DNA of 64,000 bases, taken from the NCBI GenBank assembly GCA_905221605.1, contig CAJNDS010000557.1, positions 1 to 64,000 on the forward strand, written 5' to 3'. A program made the position numbers and the translations under genes. Position 1 is the stretch's first letter, and each line of letters begins with the position of its first letter. The notes below the pieces were generated by a model, which was given only the letters and a program-made list of their open reading frames with translations, was not told the origin of the DNA and made no database searches. The stretch comes from Symbiodinium natans. Lineage: Eukaryota > Sar > Dinophyceae > Suessiales > Symbiodiniaceae. Below, in pieces: positions 54,519 to 63,399 of the stretch.

Positions 54519-55162
54519 ATGAAGGACATGGCCGCGGAGATGCTGGCAGTCCGACGTCTCACATCCGTCACAAAGCAATAAACATGGGACGAAGAAGTTC
54601 AAAAAACATAAGTCTAGCTGCTCCAGCTCGTTGTCTGCGTCTTCAACCCCTCGCACGAAACCCTTAAGATCGAAACGAGATGGCCAAGAAGACAGAAGAT
54701 CCAAGCATGGGAAACATATCGGAGCAGTTGCAGGTCCATTCCAGCACAATTCTCAAAAAGTGCTCGGCGACAGGCCTGCCTCCGAGATTCCCCGTACGAC
54801 ACAAATGTTCATCTTCGCGACTGTTGTGAGAGTTGTCGGCATCATTATGTTCAGCGGCCGTAGCCAGACATGGACTACAGCATTCTGAGAAGCACGCAAC
54901 ACAGAGATCGTTGACATGTTGTTTGTGGATCACCACAGCATGTGCCCCACATGCTGTACACCGACATGGAAGCAGCAGTGTCTACAGTGTACCATTCGAC
55001 GTCGAAGGACCATGGCAGGATCCTCCGTCCTGGAGGGGTTGAAGACGAAGACGACGAGCTGGAGGAGCTAGACTTGTGTTTCTTGAACTTCCTCGTCCGA
55101 TTGCTTTTGGCTTGTGACGGATGTGAGACGTCAGACTGCCAGAATCTCCGCATGTCCTCCAT
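54519..55162. repeat. Inverted duplication of a Ser-rich exon
   Basis: 54519-54651 (plus) and 55162-55034 (minus) are about 85% alike by eye in opposite orientation, with a spacer of about 380 bp. Both encode WQSDVSHPSQ, KKFKKHKSS or RKFKKHKSS, and a serine run. The plus copy has a short insertion after GGACATG that shifts the reading frame of its first codons. Similarity stops sharply at ACCCCT. Confidence 0.75.
54542..54888 (+). CDS. Plus-strand copy of the KFKKHKSS protein
   Basis: The frame encodes WQSDVSHPSQ, KHGTKKFKKHKSSCSS, then RSKRDGQEDRRSKHGKHIGA and a hydrophobic tail (FIFATVVRVVGIIMF) to the stop. It has a basic and serine-rich character. The initiating Met of the sister copy is out of frame here, so this copy may depend on an upstream exon or be degenerate. 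Confidence 0.4.
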
Positions 55163-55168
55163 GCCCAA
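54875..55168 (-). CDS. Minus-strand copy of the KFKKHKSS protein
   Basis: A near-start Met gives MGMEDMRRFWQSDVSHPSQA, then RTRKFKKHK and eleven consecutive serines, then PPGRRILPWSFDVEWYTVDT. The basic patch plus Ser run resembles RS-like or nucleolar low-complexity tails, but this is only compositional. The C-terminal part differs from the plus copy. Confidence 0.4.
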   Translation of the reverse strand: MGMEDMRRFWQSDVSHPSQAKSNRTRKFKKHKSSSSSSSSSSSTPPGRRILPWSFDVEWYTVDTAASMSVYSMWGTCCGDPQTTCQRSLCCVLLRML

Positions 55169-55175
55169 GTCTGGT

Positions 55176-55221
55176 CCATATACATATATATATATACATA
55201 GATGGTAACCCCCCCCCCGAA
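55176..55221 (+). repeat. Composite (AT)n-TACC-Cn element, copy 5
   Basis: ATATACATATATA then ATAGATGGTAACC and a C run, followed by GAACAAAAACC. It has the same orientation as copies 1 and 3. Confidence 0.55.
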
Positions 55222-55338
55222 CAAAAACCTACCATTTCTTTCTTGCTTAACATAATATTCTTCCTTATGTGCCGGGTGATAGAACTCGGCCCGTGGTTCT
55301 TTGGCGAACTTTAAAACTCCCGTCTCCGAAGTTTGAAC

Positions 55339-55755
55339 TCTGAAGATTTCCCGAAAGAGTGTGGAACCTTTGATCTTCAATCTTCGGCAGGGAGAGTTTT
55401 TAAACTCGGCTCGTGGTTTAAACGAGCGTGTTAAAACTCGGCCTGTGGTTTGAAAACCCAACCCCCCCCACCCCCCCCCCCCCAACCAAGGGTTGAAGAC
55501 TGAAGATTCGCCGAAAGAGTCCTGGGAAATCTTCAATCTTCGGGGATTGGGTATACAAAATAACCGCTGGGTGTTAAAACCCTACTCAGCCAACACGCTT
55601 ATCATGCGCAGCATTCTCTCTCGCCGTCTCTCCCCCACAGGGCCAAACTTTAGCCTAAGTTCCTAAATCCGAAAGAGGAGAGTCTTTACCCCCCTCCCCG
55701 GTAGGGCTTAGATCTCTTTTGCTAAAATATCCTGAGCAAGTAGGGGCTCCCGCTC
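55339..55755. repeat. GAAGATT...AATCTTC hairpin repeats and relatives
   Basis: Two related units at 55339-55388 and 55497-55548 share TGAAGATT, CCGAAAGAGT and AATCTTCAATCTTCGG, and can fold on themselves. AAACTCGGCyCGTGGTTT repeats lie between them, with a C-rich run at about 55464-55482. 55706-55755 is a copy of the 23.3-kb repeat core. Confidence 0.65.
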
Positions 55756-55981
55756 TTGTGCTTGCATGTGGCCCAGTCACTGCCTTTCCCTTCTCCCTCA
55801 TAAACATCCCACGGAATGCCTCACAAAGAGCCGCGTCCCTGCTGTCGGACCTGGGCTGCTGCGACCGTCTCTCTTTGGAACTGGCTGTCCGCTTTACCCC
55901 TGAAACTTCTTGAGGCTTTACTGAGGCTGTGGCTTCGCAGGGGCTGCGCTGTCTGATGGCAAGCAATCCACAGCCTGACAT
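55655..55981 (-). CDS. Unknown basic N-terminal exon
   Basis: ATG at 55981 begins MSGCGLLAIRQRSPCEATAS and continues with SGVKRTASSKERRSQQPRSD and CEAFRGMFMREKGKAVTG. It is polar and probably disordered. Upstream on the same strand is a spliced-leader-like GCTCAAG (55995-56001). The 3' end of the frame probably passes into an intron. No family recognised. Confidence 0.5.
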   Translation of the reverse strand: MSGCGLLAIRQRSPCEATASVKPQEVSGVKRTASSKERRSQQPRSDSRDAALCEAFRGMFMREKGKAVTGPHASTRAGAPTCSGYFSKRDLSPTGEGGKDSPLSDLGT

Positions 55982-56143
55982 GGCCCTTTATGGCCTTGAG
56001 CTATTTTGGAAGTGTCTTGGGTGCCTCGGCATATGGGGTATCCGACCGTGTGCTGAGTGACTGTCACAAGTGCGGAGTGCTGAGGTAGCTGGCAGCCGGT
56101 AGTAGCGGTCTCTCTCCCCAAACCCCCCCCTTGAGGACAGTCC

Positions 56144-57059
56144 CTAACTTCTCAGACCAGCCTGGGCTTGCAAAGCTTCCTCCGGGTCGTCATCGTCGCT
56201 GCTGCTCTCCTCCATGGTAAGGCTTGAACTGTGATGGCTTTTCGAGACCCCATAAGCCCTAAAGGCCCGAAACCCCGAATGGGCCCTAAAGCAGAGAGCC
56301 CCGTGTCTCTGAGCGTGTTCTCTGCACCAGTCAGCACACCAGTTAGAGTCCTCTTCCTCACCCTCGGGCTGCTCATAGTCACTATCGTCCTCCTCAGCGT
56401 GGGGGTTCACAGGGGCAGTGAAGGCACTCTTCATGGAGAGAAAGAGAGCGAGAAAAAGGCCGACCTGGACTTTGACAACTGGGTCTGCGAAACCGGCTTG
56501 GGCTTGCCAGTCCAGTCTGCAGCTTAGACTGGGATTCAGGGCTTCAGCTAGCCTCTACTGCTTGAGAGCTCGGCGAGTTGAAGCGAAGGACGTGCTCTGA
56601 GTTTCAGATTGTCGAGCCCGAACTTATCGTGCATTCGAACAAACATTCCACTGGGAAGAACGCTTGAATTCGAACCATCGAGCTGGGAGCTTCAAGGCAC
56701 ATGTCACGATTGCACTTGCAGCTATGGTTGACATCACGACCAGCTCTGTCACTTACAAGGCACGGCAAGCTTGGTGCATGAACACTCCAAATGCACAGTC
56801 CGGCCAGGTCTTAAAGCCTTGGTTCGCTCGGCCCGGACATTCCGAACACATCGGAAACCTTGAGTTAGACCCTGTCCTCCGAGATGTTCGAGGAGTCCGA
56901 GGAATCCGAATCGTCCGAGTCATCCGACGAATCGGATGAAAAGGGCGCAAGGTCTTGCCTGGGCTGAAGTACATGTCCATAGCTTCGGTGGAATCGAAAA
57001 AAGATCTCGAGCTGAGCATGCGGCTCGTTGAAGAGATCATCCTCCTGGATGCTATCCAC
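56144..57059 (-). CDS. Acidic, Ser/Asp-rich protein, several exons
   Basis: 57059-56865 encodes VDSIQEDDLFNEPHAQLEIF and a long SDDSDDSDSSDSSN run. 56434-56340 encodes NPHAEEDDSDYEQPEGEEED, ending near a GTGTGC donor. 56215-56150 encodes SSSDDDDPEEALQAQAGL. The shared acidic low-complexity style and strand suggest one gene. Exact junctions are not fixed. The likely type is a disordered nuclear or calcium-binding-like protein (composition only). Confidence 0.45.
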
Positions 57060-57484
57060 CTCGTGGGCAGCTGATTCAGGTATGAGGGCCTAGCCTATCA
57101 TGGCCCTAGCCCGTACTCACTGAATGCAATGTCATGAGCTCGGTAGCCTGAACCAAGACAAAGGGGTCAGGAAGGCGCAGGCGTACAGGCCATTCATGTT
57201 GCCAATGACTTGACATGGATTAGAATGAATACCTGAAATTTCTCTACAGATGTTTTGCACCTATGCAGCACGCTTCCAGAACAGCAATGCTAGCAAGGCG
57301 GTCTCAAGCCTCTTCCACAGAGCCCGCATTCGCCTAGCCAAGCTGAAGCTTGTCCGGGGGAGTTTGGGGGAGGAACATCCCTGAGACTGAGCTCAGTTAC
57401 TCTCCGCTCATTCCCACACGAATGCCCTCATTCTCCGAGTAGGCGCAGATCTTCAAAACCCAAGACATCCGTCGTCGGCGCTTC

Positions 57485-57733
57485 TCAAGTGCCGTGATTT
57501 GGGCCCAGGCTCGTTCGGAATTTGCCAGTGGCCTCGCGTGGGAAGTTGGGAGATGTTGGGACTCTCTCTCGAATCATACTCTCGCTCTCCCCCCATTGAC
57601 CCTCTTCTATGGAAATATGTAACCCTAAGACACGGCATATATACAGAAGACACACTAGACTGGCTAGCACACTGGAGAGCTTGAAGATCGTACATCCGCG
57701 CAAGGAGGGCCCGCTGACAAGTTGGGAGACCAT
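57485..57733 (-). CDS. Hypothetical 82-residue membrane ORF
   Basis: ATG start (MVSQLVSGPSLRGCTIFKL) with a hydrophobic helix (SSVLASLVCLLYICRVLGLH) and a polar tail ending NHGT. Overlapping minus-strand frame 57809-57453 competes. 57070-57480 shows nothing firm. Confidence 0.35.
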   Translation of the reverse strand: MVSQLVSGPSLRGCTIFKLSSVLASLVCLLYICRVLGLHISIEEGQWGESESMIRERVPTSPNFPREATGKFRTSLGPNHGT

Positions 57734-57820
57734 GCGCCCTATCTGGAGTTGACAGCGATAGGGCTGATCTTTCCAATGTCAAAACCAGGCCTTGTGAGAG
57801 CCCTTGCAACCATTCTGTAT

Positions 57821-57855
57821 ACCCTAAACCCCAAACCCTAAACCACTAAACCCCT
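57821..57855. repeat. Interstitial telomere-like motif
   Basis: CCCTAAACCCCAAACCCTAAACC with small imperfections; the reverse complement of TTTAGGG units. Confidence 0.75.
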
Positions 57856-58093
57856 TAGGCATCCTTACGACCTTCTGAACCTAGAAGCTGCTCCCGAGGT
57901 CGATGCAGTCCAACACTGGCTTCGTCCGCTGCACCTGCACATGCTTGGAACTTTGATGGCAACGTGCAGGGTGTATGCGGTTGATGAAGTAAACCGGATA
58001 CAGGCGACTCTGGCGACGGCGACTAGCAGCAGCTACCAACATACTTGAACAATCCCTCAGGATGCTGGGCATAAACACACATCTGCACCTTTG

Positions 58094-58197
58094 AAACTTT
58101 TAAGGGAGCGACGTGTACTGAATGAGATGGAGAGAACGTCCACCACAGAAAACGCTCTTTTCCCTTGTGTGAAACTTCCCGAGCTTGCACCCGCCAT
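58094..58197 (-). CDS. Short N-terminal exon, unknown
   Basis: ATG at 58197 lies directly after a GTCAG acceptor. The exon encodes MAGASSGSFTQGKRAFSVVD and continues to a GTGCAG donor. The arrangement fits a trans-spliced mRNA with almost no 5' untranslated region. Confidence 0.4.
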
Positions 58198-58344
58198 CTG
58201 ACTTTGCAACTTGGGGCTCTGGCACGCAGTTGAGAGAGTTATCAGGAAAAACTCACCGATTCGAGGTATCGACCATCCCCACCCTAAAGTCATCTTGCCG
58301 CCTTCGGACAACTAAGGATACGGGCACGGGCACCCTCTTTCGGG

Positions 58345-58415
58345 AAATTCTCTGGGGGGTGGGCACTCCAGGGATCACTCGGTGGGACTCTCTGCAGGTG
58401 GGCACTCCAGGGATG
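58345..58415. repeat. Short dispersed minisatellite, copy B
   Basis: Two units of GGTGGGCACTCCAGGGAT followed by CACTCGGTGGGACTCT or CGGGC. Related to 2170-2285. Confidence 0.6.
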
Positions 58416-58480
58416 CGGGCTTCTTTGAAAGCAAACTGGATCAAGCACTCTCTCCCACTCAGCTGTTCCTCTGAAACCCA

Positions 58481-59110
58481 TTGCCTTCTGCTGGAACATC
58501 CGTGAATTGGTGCGTCCGGCGCAAGGACCTCGATGCACTACAGGCGCATGGCTCGGCGGAGCGTCTAAGAGTCACTTCATCCATATCTGTTGCCAGCCGC
58601 CTGCTCGACCCCATTCGCTGCACAAGGTGTGATAACGCTCTGATAAGGCCCAATTTGCCCATGCATAGCTCATGCGACAAGCCCTCTGCGACTTCTTCTG
58701 CTGGCGGGCTTCCCTCTGGGCCTGTCAAGCAGACTGCGGAGGTGGGTGGTTTGAGATTGCGGGGTGCTGCGCCAATTTGGGCTTGCTCGCTTTGCATGCC
58801 ACAAGATAAGACGTCCAGTACGCCTTTACATCTCCTCTTCCTCACTTCCAGCTACGTGTGTTTGACCAAGAAATTCAATCATGAAGGGTGTGTCCTGCAC
58901 CTTAACTGTTTTAACCTCAACTTTCCAGAAAGAAGTGTGGCCTGCTCCTCCTCATTCTGCGAGTGCCGTGCTAGCAGTGCCGCCACTGACTCGCAAGGCG
59001 GGCAAAAAAGGCTTCGCGAAGGCTTGGGACGCTTAGGGTCGCAAGGGGGAGCTGTCACGGAGAGAATCGGGCATCCCCACCGTTCTGCCCAGCTTTCCAA
59101 GCTGCATTGA
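58481..59110 (+). CDS. Hypothetical 209-codon frame
   Basis: One of the longest non-repetitive frames after the glycosidase. Protein-like parts include SVASRLLDPIRCTRCDNALI with a C-x2-C pair, and FCECRASSAATDSQGGQKRL. The first in-frame Met was not established as the start. A 128-codon minus-strand frame (58845-58459) is also plausible, so the strand is uncertain. Confidence 0.4.
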   Translation: MPSAGTSVNWCVRRKDLDALQAHGSAERLRVTSSISVASRLLDPIRCTRCDNALIRPNLPMHSSCDKPSATSSAGGLPSGPVKQTAEVGGLRLRGAAPIWACSLCMPQDKTSSTPLHLLFLTSSYVCLTKKFNHEGCVLHLNCFNLNFPERSVACSSSFCECRASSAATDSQGGQKRLREGLGRLGSQGGAVTERIGHPHRSAQLSKLH

Positions 59111-59192
59111 CACAACGTGTCTGACGTCGCGATCTCAGGCCCGAACTACTACCATGTCCAACGTGAGCGTGGCATCAATTGTTTGAGAAGAG

Positions 59193-59675
59193 TTGCTGTG
59201 TGTTCTTGAAGCCAAAAATTTTTCAATTTTAATGCCCGAGACCTTGCAACAGTCGCCAGGTTTCAGACATTCCGATTTCTCCAACAGGCACTGGAGCAAG
59301 CAAGGGAGGGTGTTGGTGTGGCCGCAAGAGGTAGGAGTAGCACTGTTCGGTGACGGGGCTTTCATGTGTCACAGAGCCCTGAATCAAACATGGCCACCAG
59401 AAGTGCAGAACACACCGGGCCCCTTTGCCTTGGGCGATCTCCAAAAGGACTTCACTGCTGACTTCAAAGCATCCAGGAGCTCCCTTGAAAGCAGGAAAGC
59501 CGGTGGAAATACGAGGAACCCGGGTCACACAGTGGGGCGCTGCCTTCACGTTCGGGGCCAGAGCCTCGAGGCTGCCTCCGGCTTTGAGGGTGATCTCTAC
59601 AGACTCTACTCTAAGGCTGGAAAGGATGAAAGCCCACTTGTGCCCGCCATGTATGAGCGCACAAAAAGGGTGTAG
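59193..59675 (+). CDS. Hypothetical 160-codon frame, overlapped antisense
   Basis: Protein-like segments include GRVLVWPQEVGVALFGDGAF and GDLQKDFTADFKASRSS. A 184-codon minus-strand frame (59783-59229) overlaps it almost fully and is at least as plausible (SLRVESVEITLKAGGSLEAL). One is presumably a shadow; I cannot tell which. Confidence 0.3.
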   Translation: MLCVLEAKNFSILMPETLQQSPGFRHSDFSNRHWSKQGRVLVWPQEVGVALFGDGAFMCHRALNQTWPPEVQNTPGPFALGDLQKDFTADFKASRSSLESRKAGGNTRNPGHTVGRCLHVRGQSLEAASGFEGDLYRLYSKAGKDESPLVPAMYERTKRV

Positions 59676-60238
59676 CTCTTGTGGACCTGCGCTCATTTCG
59701 CATATGACAGAATTAGTCAGGCCTTTCCCTGCCGAATATACGGGACTCCTCGCACTGCCCACCCAAAGACAGCAAAGCAGCATGGCACCTGAGCTGGATG
59801 CGACCCTCCCGACTGGCCTCTGTACAGACGGAACAAACCGGTGACCAACGGTTTCGCCTCGGCAGTGTCATTGCTTTGTGGCACTTGCAGCAGCAAAAGC
59901 CACGAATAAAGATAGCGAGGTTTAGTGATGAGCCAAAGCATTGCATGGCCCAGAGGAGGCGCTGCAATATCACTTTGTTACCTGAGAATGCTTTACAAAC
60001 TTGCTTGCAGCTTCAGCAGCTTAAGCTTACACCGTCTTTCGCCCTATGTTCGTGAAGAGGCAAGGAAACACCATGCAATTGAGAGATGACGTGCCTGAGA
60101 CCATGCAACTCCTACTCCAAGCTTCTCTGCTTTCTGGACTGAAGGCTTTGCTGCATCTTGCAAAGTAGTGCACATGACTGCAGCACCACACCACAGAATA
60201 GTAAAATCGAAGCAAGCCCGTGCCTTGGCACACTGTGG

Positions 60239-60433
60239 TCAACGTGACACAGCTGAGATCTTGGCATTTTGCATGCGAATCAATTCCAACAAATCCGCCA
60301 TTGCAGACACCTGTCGGGGGAGGGCAGGTGCAAGAGAGTTCGTGAGCTGGCGAACTCCGCTGCCGCTTCGCATACAGGTTGCTGTGGAGAGGGTGGCTCC
60401 GAGCACGAACAGAGAAACCATACTGGCATGCAT
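60239..60433 (-). CDS. Small protein with possible signal peptide
   Basis: ATG at 60433 directly follows GAAGACAG. It encodes MVSLFVLGATLSTATCM from its second Met, a signal-peptide-like start, then ALPRQVSAMADLLELIRMQN. The frame ends at TGA but may splice at GCT|GTGTCA. Plus-strand frames overlap. 59850-60230 shows nothing firm. Confidence 0.4.
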   Translation of the reverse strand: MHASMVSLFVLGATLSTATCMRSGSGVRQLTNSLAPALPRQVSAMADLLELIRMQNAKISAVSR

Positions 60434-60802
60434 CTGTCTTCTTCGGTCTTCGTCTCAGGCGGAGAGCGTCAGTGCCAAGCTTTTCCCTTCAGAATCAGGC
60501 GGTGTAACGTAAGTGACAGCAGTGAGCTCCCAAGCGTGTCGTTTAACGCCAGGAATCTTCTTTTCCCCACCTCTCTGTTGGTTGCCCAAGACTTGTCTTG
60601 GTTGCCCACGAGACTTCCACTCAACAGCCCGAGGACAGCAGCACCCTTAGCACCCCCTGAGACGTGCCTTGCAGCTACAGCAACATACAGCAATCACCCT
60701 ACTGGCTGCGCAGCACCTTAGCGTGCATCTCTTTCCCCCTCTCTCTCTCTCTCTCCCCATACTCTCTCCAACTCTCTCCAACCGCCGTTCCTTCGTCGTC
60801 GG

Positions 60803-61763
60803 TCAGTTCAGGCAAATGATCTGCAGTTTGGCGGCAACTAGGTGCTGGGGCTGTGCACAACTGGCAGCTTGTCTTGTGGTCAGTGTAGGCAAAGTTTGGG
60901 AAACATTCTTTATGATACCATGATACACAACTCTCTGAGCTTCGCGCAAAGACTCCGCCTCCCAGCAGTGGTGGGCGCGTGCCTCAGTTTTTCTCAGCTT
61001 TTGCTTCAGTTGCAAGGTGGCCCAAGGACTTTTGCATTCTGATATGTCGGAGAAATGTTTCCCAACTGAGATCTGCACTCCTCTCCAGGAAATTCAGGAG
61101 CAGCCCCTAGGCATACCATCAAGTCTACATGTACATGCGTTGCACCGACAGTCTTAACGCAAAGTGGGCAGCCTGCAACTATGATTTCGGCACTGGAGCC
61201 ATAAGCTTCACCATGCCCACCATACTTGCAGGAGCATCTGGCTGTATTTCATAACTAGCGGCTGAAGCGCCTTCGGCGCCAACTCAAGGGTCTGGGGGAG
61301 GGGGATCCAACGGACGGGACAGGTTCCCTTAATTGCCCCGCTATTTTGTCCCGGCACCCATGAGGCCGCAACGAACACACCAGAATCCAGCATGTCGTAG
61401 AGGTACATGTGATCCTGCAGCATGAGAGCAGCAGCAGTTACCGGAAATTCTTGCCCGACGAGAGGTAATGGCAACGATGCCGCGGCAACAAGCTGTACCC
61501 CGCACAAGGCACCAGAAATCCAAGGCTGTTCCGGTCCTGTGCCTTGACCATGGCCTTGACCTCACTTCGAAGGATGCCCCGACTGTTCTAACTTGGTTTC
61601 TGGGTTCGCACGCACGTCCTCTGTGCTCTTCCATGCTGGAAGATGGCAAACCTATGGTGCAAAAACACTGGTCCCAAATAAACTCCTGAGTGCTCGAGCT
61701 GCGAAATTTCAGGTCCAGCAGTTCGCGAATACACGAAACATGCAACACAGAAGAATACAGCAC
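60803..61763 (-). CDS. Multi-exon unknown gene
   Basis: Exon candidates: about 61763-61580 (SCIRELLDLKFRSSSTQEFI), 61507-61208 (GQEFPVTAAALMLQDHMYLY, LDSGVFVAASWVPG) and 61078-60803 (CKSPWATLQLKQKLRKTEAR, YHGIIKNVSQTLPTLTTRQ). All are on the minus strand with good composition. Junctions are not resolved and no domain is recognised. Confidence 0.45.
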
Positions 61764-61997
61764 CCAGCAGCTATCAACCCACAGACGCCCCAGAAAATGC
61801 CCAAAACTGCCTGCACTCAGACTCAGGCGAGTACAGTGGCTGAAAAGGAGCTTCTCCTTTCACACCTCGTCAATTTCCTTCAGCCCAAAGGATTCTGAGA
61901 CCCCCGGCAAGGCGCACAGGTGCCAGCTGCAAGTGCCGGTGAGGCGCTGCCAGGGCCAATGCTGCTGCCTGGCTCGGGTCCCCGTGAGTTCGGCTAG

Positions 61998-62261
61998 TTG
62001 AGGCTCGTTACTCCCGAAGCCACTCCCGCCACTCCCGAAGCCTTAAACGAGGCTTTGGAGTTTCTGCGCTCACAACGTTCCCAGCAAGATGCTGTAATGC
62101 ATGATTGTATAAAGACTCATCTCCATCTCCACGTTGCCAATCGGACAGAGTTGCTGGACACAGTGCTTCTTTTCGGCAGAGCAAGTGCCTCCTATTGCTT
62201 CTCCAATAATAGCACGAGCACTGCTGCGACATGCATGATAATAGTTAACCGAATCTTTTGA
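61998..62261 (+). CDS. Candidate exon, unknown
   Basis: Encodes TPEALNEALEFLRSQRSQQD and HLHVANRTELLDTVLLFGRA, a plausible helical domain, to TGA. The start is not ATG. 62270-62640 shows nothing firm. Confidence 0.4.
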   Translation: MRLVTPEATPATPEALNEALEFLRSQRSQQDAVMHDCIKTHLHLHVANRTELLDTVLLFGRASASYCFSNNSTSTAATCMIIVNRIF

Positions 62262-62645
62262 GAATGAACCCGGACACCTGGTGCAAAAAAAACGAATAAG
62301 CTTACCTGGCTGATTTATGGGCCCTCGATTTGACCTTGTAGGCCACGTTGTGCTCCCTGATGAGTTGACAAGGGTACCAGCTGTGGTTCCTTGGCTGACG
62401 CATCCAGCCCGGCGGTGGAGTCGAGGTCTGGGATTTCAAGCTTTAGCACAACAAGAGCAACCACTTAGCATCAGGTAGGAAATCAATTTTGGCTGACCGC
62501 AGACTCGGGCTTCAGGGGTTAAAGCACGAAGTCGCATGGCACCTGCGAGGCGACCCTTGAGCGAAAAAGTGCCGTCACAAATGTGTGGGGCTCTCGCTTG
62601 GGTCTCGCTTGAGGGGCCGCCAAAGCCTTCAGACTCCTAGGCGGG

Positions 62646-63300
62646 TTGAGACTGAGTGCACCTGAGATTCGAAGGCAGCCTACCAAACCCCCAGACACCC
62701 GCGGAACAACCAGCACACCAGCCAAGAAAAGCAAACCAGCACACCATAGCAAACCTGAGCGTGCTGTTCCAAGTGGGTGCTCTGAACGATGTTCCCTAAT
62801 CTCGCCCTCTCACCACTTCAAGACTTCAATTCATGGCATCTGACTCGGTCAACCCTGGGGATCAAGCGCAACAGCGAAGGCCAGGAGCTCACAGACGACC
62901 TGGATCGCCTACAAGTCGGAGCTGGTGAGGTCGATTCTGTGCCGTTCTGCGCTTCGAAGTACGTTTCGTTTCGAAGCGGGTTGTCTTGCTTCCTGTGCAC
63001 CTGTTAGACTGGGATGTGTTCTCTTCGGCCTGGGAGAAGGTCATGAATCTGAGGTTGGCGCGTACGCCTCGGACTGGCTGAGGAGTCGAAGACGCGGGTT
63101 GTCGTCCTGAATGTGTTTCAAAAACTGTGGGGACAGGTGAGGGATCAGCATCAAAGGGAAAGCCCTTACGAATTCGCGAATGAAGCATTTAGCACAATGC
63201 CGCACGACAGCTCAGACGACAACGGAAAAAAGTGTGCCTCTTTCGCATGCGCATGCGCGCACGCACACACGCAACCAAAAACACACAAGCACACGCACGC
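62646..63300 (+). CDS. Candidate exons of an unknown plus-strand gene
   Basis: 62646-62820 is Lys/Pro-rich (RRQPTKPPDTRGTTSTPAKK). 62789-63007 begins MFPNLALSPLQDFNSWHLTR and has GQELTDDLDRLQVGAGEVDS. 63116-63250 encodes KKLWGQVRDQHQRESPYEFA and STMPHDSSDDNGKK before a CA/CG-rich microsatellite (63255-63316). Junctions are not resolved. Confidence 0.45.
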
Positions 63301-63399
63301 GCCCACGCACACGCAGAGATGTAGGGCTGGCACCGCTGCATTCTGGATCAGGGGCCAGGCCTGCCACTTGGGACAGAAGCTGAGAAGAATCTAGGCCAG

